Assembly (NCBI GenBank): GCA_963933195.1
Contig: CAWVUS010000289.1
Location: 1 to 6,771, forward strand
Direction of reading: 5' to 3'
Length of the DNA: 6,771 nt
Origin: UBA8437 sp963933195
GTDB taxonomy: Bacteria > Planctomycetota > Planctomycetia > Planctomycetales > Planctomycetaceae
Part shown: one piece after another, positions 1-5,588 of the stretch
How positions within the stretch are numbered: position 1 is the first letter of the stretch
How the letters are laid out: each line of letters starts with the position of its first letter
The notes under the pieces: model-generated
Seen by the model: the letters and a program-made list of their open reading frames with translations, nothing else
What the model was told of the DNA's origin: nothing
The model's database searches: none
Position numbers and translations under genes: made by a program

Positions 1-918
1 GCCACGGCCAAACGCAACCTGAAGCAGGTCGGGCGGAACAACGAGGCCAGCCTGCTACAAGCACGCGCGGCCAAAAATGCTTCTGACCGAGCGTTCACGA
101 AAGAGGAAGAGAAACTCGCCAAGTACAAGAAGCAACTCGAGAGATGCGAGATCATCGCTCCCCACGACGGGATGGCCACCTATGCGATTGAACGAGATCG
201 CAAGTCCCACGTTGGCGAGGGCCGCACGGTTCACGAACGACAACGGATCATCACACTGCCCAACCTCAGCCTGATGGAGGTCAAGACAGGGGTGCACGAG
301 TCGGTTCTCGAGACGATTACGGAAGGCCTTCCGGCAACTGTAAAAGTCGATGCTTTCCCGAACCGCCAATTCAAGGCCACTGTCAAATCGGTTGCCGTCC
401 TCGCCGACCCCGGCGAGTGGCACAGTTCGGACGTCAAGGTCTACACGACGATCGTGACACTCGACGACAAGGTCCAGGACCTTCGCCCGGGAATGTCGGC
501 CGTGGTTGACATTCATGTCGAACGAATTCGAAATATCCTCACCGTACCCGTCCAGGCAATTTTCCAGGTGGGCAACGAAAACTGGGTCTACGTGGAGACG
601 GCAGGTGGTACAGAAAAGAAACCTGTCACCGTCGGTAAAACCAATGAAAAGTTCATCGAGATTACGGACGGATTGCAGGAAAACGACCGTGTGGTACTCA
701 ACCCAATGACCCTGGTTCAGTCGACCGGAACATCCACCAACAAGATCGATCCGGAAGCCGACCTGGATGATTCGGTCGATTATGGAGTGAAAGAGTCGAC
801 GAAAGAGAAATCTGGCTCGAAACCGGATTCCAAAAAGAAAACCTCCAAAACCAAAAAAGCCAAAGCAGGGGCAAAACCCAAAAGCCCCACGGCGAAATCG
901 AAGAAGCCTGGCAAATAA
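1..918 (+). CDS. HlyD/MacA-type periplasmic adaptor subunit of an efflux/export pump (5' end missing)
   Basis: The frame is open from base 1 and ends at TAA 916-918, giving 305 visible residues; the N-terminal signal or anchor and the first half of the hairpin lie outside the window. Numbering from the first visible codon, residues 1-48 are charged and helical, as in the returning arm of the adaptor coiled-coil. Residues 49-57 (CEIIAPHDG) match the 'I.AP.DG' motif that begins the second half of the lipoyl/barrel-sandwich domain. Residues about 88-175 form the beta-barrel, including LRPGMSAVVDI at 161-171, and 176-238 the membrane-proximal domain (ILTVPVQAIF, then VYV and a G/DGL.E.D.VV segment at 223-232). 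Such proteins bridge an inner-membrane transporter to a TolC channel. The following permease gene supports the MacA-like reading. An unusual lysine-rich tail (264-305) follows the conserved fold. The partner could in principle be another transporter type, but the neighbour argues for ABC. Confidence 0.93.
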   Translation, partial: ATAKRNLKQVGRNNEASLLQARAAKNASDRAFTKEEEKLAKYKKQLERCEIIAPHDGMATYAIERDRKSHVGEGRTVHERQRIITLPNLSLMEVKTGVHESVLETITEGLPATVKVDAFPNRQFKATVKSVAVLADPGEWHSSDVKVYTTIVTLDDKVQDLRPGMSAVVDIHVERIRNILTVPVQAIFQVGNENWVYVETAGGTEKKPVTVGKTNEKFIEITDGLQENDRVVLNPMTLVQSTGTSTNKIDPEADLDDSVDYGVKESTKEKSGSKPDSKKKTSKTKKAKAGAKPKSPTAKSKKPGK

Positions 919-919
919 A

Positions 920-983
920 GCCTGAACACCCCACCTGCGTGGACCGACTCCACACCCATTCCTTCACTGCGGCATTTTCAGGC
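920..983 (+). repeat. Inverted repeat with nested hairpin in the adaptor-permease gap
   Basis: GCCTGAA at 920-926 is perfectly complementary to TTCAGGC at 977-983, giving a 7-bp stem that encloses almost the whole gap and ends one base before the permease ATG (985). Inside it, GTGGA (939-943) pairs with TCCAC (949-953) around a 5-base loop. No T-run follows, so it does not look like an intrinsic terminator. It could fold in the mRNA and limit access to the permease start, but a match of this size can also arise by chance. Confidence 0.35.
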
Positions 984-984
984 C

Positions 985-2274
985 ATGTGGTTTCAGACCC
1001 TTAAGCTGGGAATCAAGAGCCTGCTTCTGCACAAATTGCGAAGCCTCTTGACGATGCTCGGCGTGATTCTCGGGGTCGGCTCAGTCATCTCGATGCTGGC
1101 CATCGGCGAAGGTTCCAAACGAGAGGCCCTGGAACGAATCCGCCGCCTCGGCGCGTCCAACGTCATCATCCGCAGCATCAAGCCGACCCAGGGAGATTCC
1201 GAAGAGGAAGAAGGCTCCCAGGAGCAGGCGTCGAGCCGTGTCATGGAATACGGTCTCCGCCACAAGGACCTGGAACGGCTCAAGGCCACTCTGCCCACCA
1301 TTGCCAGGGCGGTGCCGATCACCCTGGTCCGGAAGCGTGCCCAGGCCATGCACCGAGCAATCCCCAACTCGCGGATTCTCGGCACGACTCCCGATTTCAT
1401 TGACGTGAAGAGCCTGACCCTTTCTCGCGGTCGTTTTATCACCGACCTCGACATGATCACGGGGACAAATGTCGCTGTATTGGCAGCCGGGTCCGCCGAC
1501 AAACTCTTCAACTTCGAAGATCCAATCGGAAAGTCGGTGCGATTGGGAACGATGGTTTTCCGAGTCGTTGGGGTTCTCAATCCCCAGGGCACCGGAAATG
1601 CTGTCGCCGGAGGTGTCGGAGGTCAGAATTTCAACAAGGACATTTACGTCCCGTTGACGTCGGCCCGCAGCCGTTTCGGCGAACTCCAGATCATCGTGTC
1701 CGCTGGAAGTTTCAACTTCGAACGCAATCAACTCAGCGAAATCACGTTGACGGTCACCGACCAGAATCTCGTCAGCCAGACAGCGGCCATGGCGAGGAAA
1801 ATCATCGAAGCTCACCACCCGAGAACTAATGATATCGAGGTGCAAGTTCCACTCGAATTGCTTCAACAAGCCGAGGAAGAAAAACGAATTTGGAATCTTG
1901 TTCTCGGCTCAATCGCCGGCATCTCACTTTTGGTCGGTGGCATCGGAATCATGAACATCATGTTGGCCACCGTCACGGAACGGACACGCGAGATCGGTAT
2001 ACGACGAGCACTGGGTGCGAAACGACGCGACATCACCATCCAATTCCTGGTTGAATCGGTGGTCCTGTCCTCCACCGGTGGCCTGCTCGGCATTGCGTTT
2101 GGAATCAGCGTGCCACTGGTGGTCACCTATTTTTCCGATATTGACTCGCACATCCAGTGGTGGACGACTCCGCTGACATTTGCCATTTCGGTGGGAATTG
2201 GTGCCGTGTTCGGCGTCTATCCCGCACGGCAGGCAGCGTTGCTCGACCCAATCGAGGCATTGCGTCACGAGTAA
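985..2274 (+). CDS. MacB/FtsX-family ABC transporter permease (no ATPase domain)
   Basis: This 429-residue inner-membrane protein has the MacB-type order. A short N-terminal cytoplasmic stretch (HKLRSLLTMLGVILGVGSV at 16-34) leads into TM1 at about 20-40. A large periplasmic MacB-PCD-like domain spans about 42-300, and TM2 lies at about 303-328. The conserved cytoplasmic coupling segment TERTREIGIRRALGAKRRDI is at 331-350. TM3 is at about 353-382 and TM4 at about 395-413, and the protein ends in the family signature YPARQAALLDPIEALRHE (412-429). MacB of E. coli carries its ATPase on the same chain; here no Walker A or B is present, so a separate ATPase is needed, and none is in the window. 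The periplasmic domain has an acidic patch (GDSEEEEGSQE, 70-80). ATG 985 is chosen because the family N-terminus begins right there. It follows the adaptor by 66 bases, so co-transcription is likely. The likely role is energising export of a substrate from the periplasm; the substrate cannot be told. Confidence 0.95.
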   Translation: MWFQTLKLGIKSLLLHKLRSLLTMLGVILGVGSVISMLAIGEGSKREALERIRRLGASNVIIRSIKPTQGDSEEEEGSQEQASSRVMEYGLRHKDLERLKATLPTIARAVPITLVRKRAQAMHRAIPNSRILGTTPDFIDVKSLTLSRGRFITDLDMITGTNVAVLAAGSADKLFNFEDPIGKSVRLGTMVFRVVGVLNPQGTGNAVAGGVGGQNFNKDIYVPLTSARSRFGELQIIVSAGSFNFERNQLSEITLTVTDQNLVSQTAAMARKIIEAHHPRTNDIEVQVPLELLQQAEEEKRIWNLVLGSIAGISLLVGGIGIMNIMLATVTERTREIGIRRALGAKRRDITIQFLVESVVLSSTGGLLGIAFGISVPLVVTYFSDIDSHIQWWTTPLTFAISVGIGAVFGVYPARQAALLDPIEALRHE

Positions 2275-2287
2275 TCGACCGAACGCC

Positions 2288-2563
2288 ATGAGCCGACTCC
2301 TTCCACCGACCTGCCTGTTGCTGGCGTTACTCCTGTTAATCGCCGGATTTGCCATCCTGGCAATCGAGAAGCCGCAACCGAGTGTTGAACTTCACCGGGT
2401 CACCGCGGCGGGAGACGAGAAACGACGCGAGGTGCTTGAAGATCAACTCGACCAGCAAAAGATGAAACGAACCGGCCTGATCGTCTCGGTTTTCGGACTC
2501 GCCATCGTGTTGGGGACCGTCGGTTTCATTTCGATGACTCCGCGGGGCCGTCGGCCTGCATGA
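2288..2563 (+). CDS. Small two-helix membrane protein of unknown function
   Basis: A 91-residue ORF starts 13 bases after the permease stop. I recognise no family. A hydrophobic segment at about 8-26 (leucine-rich, LLALLLLIAGFAILAI) is followed by a charged, probably helical linker at 27-61 with balanced acidic and basic residues, then a second hydrophobic segment at about 63-82 (GLIVSVFGLAIVLGTVGFI) and a basic end (RGRRPA). The basic tail suggests a cytoplasmic C-terminus, which would put the linker in the periplasm if both segments span the membrane; alternatively the first segment is a signal anchor. The same frame is open further upstream to an ATG at 2180, but that would overlap the conserved end of the permease, and ATG 2288 puts the hydrophobic segment directly at the N-terminus. 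No clear Shine-Dalgarno precedes it; translation may be coupled to the permease. The two-helix pattern and tight spacing make a real gene likely. Confidence 0.68.
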   Translation: MSRLLPPTCLLLALLLLIAGFAILAIEKPQPSVELHRVTAAGDEKRREVLEDQLDQQKMKRTGLIVSVFGLAIVLGTVGFISMTPRGRRPA

Positions 2564-2577
2564 CGCGTTATTCGCGT
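2563..2577. terminator. Possible hairpin at the convergent gene ends
   Basis: ACGCG (2563-2567) pairs with CGCGT (2573-2577) around the loop TTATT, a perfect 5-bp stem. It lies across the convergent stops: the small gene's TGA ends at 2563 and the TolC gene's TAA (read on minus) occupies 2568-2570. A hairpin of this kind would form in transcripts from both sides. There is no T-run on either side, so intrinsic termination is doubtful and it would sit inside both reading frames' ends. Confidence 0.25.
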
Positions 2578-5417
2578 GCCGTTCCGGGCTGCGGTGCGTT
2601 TTGCATTCGCTTGATCTTCTCCGACGGCCAGACCCCGTTGGGCAACTCCCCGTAGGTCGGGCCACCGTTGTCCGGGAATTCGCTGTTCCTCGCCGGCTGA
2701 TACGCCTCGTCATTCAATTCGGGCCACATTCCACGGTCATCCAGGAGCAACAATTCCAGGTCGAGTGCCAGGCGAGCGCGATTGACAATGTACCCCAGAC
2801 GGCCACTGGCGACGCTACTCAAGTTCGATCGGTAGGCACTCTGTGCTTCAAGGAAATCCCTCGCTCGAACAGTGGCCAATCCCAGGGAAAGCTCCAGTTG
2901 AGTGCTGTACACCCGCTCCGACGCCAGTGCCGCACTGACCACCGAGATGTTGTACTGCACACGATCCAACGACAATTGCCGAAGATCTTGCCGGGCGCTG
3001 AACTTCACGTTGTCCTCGAGTGACATCAGTGAACGTCGCCCCACCTGGTAATTGATCAACGCCTGTCGAAAACCATTGCGCTGCGATCTCCGATTCAATG
3101 GAAGGTCCAGGGCCGCCCGCACCTCCGTCTGGCTGTCTTCAACGCTGAAATTGAAAGGCTCGTTGTTTCGTGAGTCCAATGAATGTCGCACATTGAGGTT
3201 CAACACAGATTTCAAATCGTCAGCCGCCAGTTTGATTCCGCGCCAGTCGTCAGCCAGGCCGCCACGTTCATTCATCAGGTCCAGTCGTTGAACCAAGGCC
3301 GTGACCATGGCGTCGTCGGCGCTGATTTTGATCTCAGGTAATCCAGCTTGCGAATTGCCCCCCAGATCCTCCAGTTTTTCAAGAAGTGACTTGGACTGGA
3401 CCATGGAGTTCGCCAGTTCAGTTTTGGCATCCGGACGTGCGGCAACGACCCCCACCATACGCCTGGCGACCGGTTCCAGAGCGACTAAGGTTTTGAGCGT
3501 TGCATCGGCCTCCGACTGCAAGACCGCCAACATTTCACCGGGTTCACCCCGCAACAACGACGTCATCCGTTCCTGGAGCTTGTCGGTGGCTTCCCTGAGT
3601 TCAATGAACGTCTTCAGGACAACTTCTCGCTTGCCTTCCTTGAGGCCCAGTTCATCGAACAACTGCAATTGGCTGGCAGTCAGTTCAAGCTGAGCCTCCA
3701 CTGAATTCGAAGTGCCGCGGAAGACGGTGATTGGCGCCGCGGGTGGGACAGCTTGCCGAATCATATCCATCTGGCGTTTTGCCCGGTCGACCACGACGTA
3801 ACTCTTGTCGACACCGATTTTGGCCCGAAGAACTCGCAATTCCTTATCGACCGAATCCAGTTGGTCACGCTGTTCGCGGAGCGATGTCCAAACAAGGATC
3901 CTGTCGAGAAGTACCAGCGTCGTGCTGATCAGGTCTTCGCGGTCTTGCCGGGGGCTTTCCAATTGTTCGACGACACGATCGCGAGCCCGCCGGACCAATT
4001 CGCCCGCCACCTCCATTTCATCTCGCAGGGTTAGCGACTCGAGTTCCTCGAGACCAATGTTGATCTGGGTCTCGGTCGGCAGCCCAACCGTTAACTTCAA
4101 CCGATCCAGACTGGTTTCGAGACCGTTACACGAGTTGATCAAGGCCCTCCGGCCGGAGAGCATATTTTGTTCGATCTGGTCGATCTGAAAACGCGGCTGC
4201 GCGCTATTCACGCCAGATCGCACTTCTGCCTCAGCCTGATCCAGCGCGCGGACGACGCCGAAGTAGTTCTGAGTATTGATTTCGATCGTTCGGTAAGAAC
4301 TCAAGAGATCCTGGTAATAGGTCTGGGCGAGGCCCAAATAAAACTGTTTCCGAAACCGTGTGAAACTGCGAGCGGCATAAACAACGTTCCTCTCGGACCG
4401 AATCAATGGCTCGAGCAGCACATCTCGTTGGAACACGCTTTGTGTGAATTCAAACAACAGGTTGGAACTGATGTCCTTGGCAAACCCTTGCGGTCCATCG
4501 AATGTCATCACAACGCTATTGGCGAAACGGGCAACTGCGGTGCCGCCCAGTGCCACCATTCTGTCGCTGGCCACCGATGAGGGAACCGAAAGTGAATCCG
4601 TTTTCACCCCGTCATCGCGGACGTGGTCGTAATCCAATGACGCGCCATTTCCGGCCGCCGAGAATTTTGTCATGTAGTTGTAACGTTGCCGGGTGAGTGC
4701 CAACGCGGTGCTATACAGTGATTCCTTCTGCGACTGGTATTCACGACTGTTCAATCGAGCCAGCGTGATGATGTCCGGAAACGTCAGCTTTGGTGCCTGG
4801 TCGCGAAGGCCTTCTGGTGCCTCGCTTTTGTAGGTCCGCCGGTACTCCTCGCGAACGCTCTTGAACTCCAGCATTCGCGAGAGGCACAACGGTGGTATCG
4901 CATCCCAGTACGACTTCGGAATCGGTTGAATCGTCAATCCCACCTGGGATTCGGCATACGGCTTCTCGGCAGGAGAATCCTGGAACTCGGCCGAGGCGCG
5001 ACGAACCGAATGTGAAACCCATCGCGGTTGAGTTACTGCCTCGGGAACAACAGTCGGGCGGTTGGTGCGAGCCACCCAGCCTTGAACGTCAGCCTCGTGG
5101 TTCTCGTTTGTGTCAGTAGCTCTCGGCGTCGCCGCTGTTGGCCGAAACTGAGGAACCTTGTACGAATAGAGATTCGGCCCGGGTTCCGGGAGCGCGGGAT
5201 CGTTCGGATCCGAACCGTCAAAGAGACGAGACCGTGGATCGCTATTGACCGTAAACTCGTCCGAAATTTCCCATGGCCGCGCGTGCGTTTTTTCGCGAAG
5301 AATACCGACCGTGTCACGATCGGCCGCCCTGTGATAACGGTCTCGCGTACACCCGGTCATCAGGAGCAGAACTACGAGTGCAACAATGCCGAAACCGAGA
5401 CGCATCAAGCTGAACAT
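2568..5417 (-). CDS. TolC-family outer-membrane channel lipoprotein with a large central insertion
   Basis: This is a 949-residue protein from ATG 5417-5415, about twice the usual TolC length. A lipoprotein signal (R6, hydrophobic 7-20, MTGC with Cys23) implies lipidation. A proline-rich linker of about 185 residues follows (about 24-211). The first outer-membrane-efflux half runs about 212-454: LTFPDIITLARLNSREYQSQ is the usual first helix, then a strand-like stretch and a long helix pair ending TVGLPTETQINIG. A charged helical insertion spans about 455-695. The second half (about 696-894) begins DDAMVTALVQRLDLMNERG and includes strand-like VRAALDLPL and helices to LELLLLDDRG. The C-terminal tail (about 895-949) is polar. 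In this family the protein forms the trimeric exit duct that docks on an HlyD/MacA adaptor, and such an adaptor and permease converge on this gene. A start at 5495 would add 26 charged residues ahead of the signal peptide and is less likely. Efflux versus export of a specific product cannot be decided. Confidence 0.93.
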   Translation of the reverse strand: MFSLMRLGFGIVALVVLLLMTGCTRDRYHRAADRDTVGILREKTHARPWEISDEFTVNSDPRSRLFDGSDPNDPALPEPGPNLYSYKVPQFRPTAATPRATDTNENHEADVQGWVARTNRPTVVPEAVTQPRWVSHSVRRASAEFQDSPAEKPYAESQVGLTIQPIPKSYWDAIPPLCLSRMLEFKSVREEYRRTYKSEAPEGLRDQAPKLTFPDIITLARLNSREYQSQKESLYSTALALTRQRYNYMTKFSAAGNGASLDYDHVRDDGVKTDSLSVPSSVASDRMVALGGTAVARFANSVVMTFDGPQGFAKDISSNLLFEFTQSVFQRDVLLEPLIRSERNVVYAARSFTRFRKQFYLGLAQTYYQDLLSSYRTIEINTQNYFGVVRALDQAEAEVRSGVNSAQPRFQIDQIEQNMLSGRRALINSCNGLETSLDRLKLTVGLPTETQINIGLEELESLTLRDEMEVAGELVRRARDRVVEQLESPRQDREDLISTTLVLLDRILVWTSLREQRDQLDSVDKELRVLRAKIGVDKSYVVVDRAKRQMDMIRQAVPPAAPITVFRGTSNSVEAQLELTASQLQLFDELGLKEGKREVVLKTFIELREATDKLQERMTSLLRGEPGEMLAVLQSEADATLKTLVALEPVARRMVGVVAARPDAKTELANSMVQSKSLLEKLEDLGGNSQAGLPEIKISADDAMVTALVQRLDLMNERGGLADDWRGIKLAADDLKSVLNLNVRHSLDSRNNEPFNFSVEDSQTEVRAALDLPLNRRSQRNGFRQALINYQVGRRSLMSLEDNVKFSARQDLRQLSLDRVQYNISVVSAALASERVYSTQLELSLGLATVRARDFLEAQSAYRSNLSSVASGRLGYIVNRARLALDLELLLLDDRGMWPELNDEAYQPARNSEFPDNGGPTYGELPNGVWPSEKIKRMQNAPQPGTARE

Positions 5418-5424
5418 CCCTGTT

Positions 5425-5429
5425 TCCTC
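5425..5429 (-). promoter_or_regulatory. Ribosome binding site deciding the TolC-family start
   Basis: On the minus strand the bases before ATG 5417 read TGAGGAAACAGGG, with GAGG (5429-5426) ending 8 bases ahead of the start codon. It is one of the few recognisable Shine-Dalgarno-like sequences in the window. Together with the signal peptide that begins directly at this ATG, it favours 5417 over the upstream in-frame ATG at 5495. Confidence 0.6.
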
Positions 5430-5434
5430 ACCTT

Positions 5435-5453
5435 GCGGAACCCCATTTTCCGC
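5435..5453 (-). repeat. Small inverted repeat just upstream of the TolC-family ribosome binding site
   Basis: GCGGAA and TTCCGC form a perfect 6-bp stem (5435-5440 with 5448-5453) around a 7-base loop. On the minus strand it ends 5 bases before the GAGG ribosome binding site. If the TolC mRNA starts upstream, this would be a leader hairpin next to the site of ribosome loading. There is no T-run to suggest a terminator. A stem this short could be chance. Confidence 0.3.
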
Positions 5454-5544
5454 GTCACGGCCACTCGGCACCCTTCGATTCCGTCGTCGAGCCACGAGCT
5501 ATCAGTGGTATCGTGCCAACACCCCTTCCGCCTTTAGCGAATAG

Positions 5545-5564
5545 GCAAGATGCGGCGGTCTTGC
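5545..5564 (-). terminator. Weak hairpin downstream of the sulfatase stop
   Basis: GCAAGA (5545-5550) pairs with TCTTGC (5559-5564) around an 8-base GC-rich loop. On the minus strand it begins about 24 bases after the sulfatase stop (5591-5589), a suitable place for a terminator. The sequence after it (CTATTCGC) has no T-run, so it is at best a weak or factor-assisted terminator. If it works, the TolC gene needs its own promoter in the remaining roughly 125 bases; I see no convincing -35/-10 pair there. Confidence 0.25.
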
Positions 5565-5588
5565 GAGGCCCTGGAGGCCGTGTTGAGG

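Noticed and set aside
139..144. The SDHG motif of the sulfatase (visible residues 141-144) as an anomaly versus SDNG of SGSH
   Set aside because: Histidine at this place is common across the wider sulfatase family, so it does not suggest lost activity. The coordinates here are residue numbers in the visible protein; on the DNA it is near 6340-6350.
55..516. Minus-strand open frame (153 codons) opposite the adaptor
   Set aside because: It overlaps the conserved adaptor barrel-sandwich and beta-barrel region and resembles no known protein.
993..1592. Second minus-strand open frame (199 codons) inside the permease
   Set aside because: Arginine- and serine-rich translation typical of an antisense shadow; no domain seen.
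1081..1869. Long open frame (262 codons) on the minus strand
   Set aside because: It lies wholly inside the permease gene, whose family motifs are clear. Its translation shows no recognisable domain, and long antisense frames are common in G+C-rich genes.
2180..2287. Upstream in-frame extension of the small membrane protein to ATG 2180
   Set aside because: It would overlap the conserved end of the permease and add a non-hydrophobic, arginine/serine/cysteine-rich stretch before the first membrane segment; ATG 2288 fits better.
5418..5495. 26-residue N-terminal extension of the TolC-family protein from ATG 5495
   Set aside because: It would place a charged, arginine-rich stretch ahead of an otherwise well-formed lipoprotein signal, while ATG 5417 has a GAGG ribosome binding site at proper spacing.
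5033..5537. Plus- and minus-strand open frames near the 5' end of the TolC gene
   Set aside because: Both overlap the signal peptide and linker coding region of the TolC-family protein and encode arginine-rich sequence without domain features.
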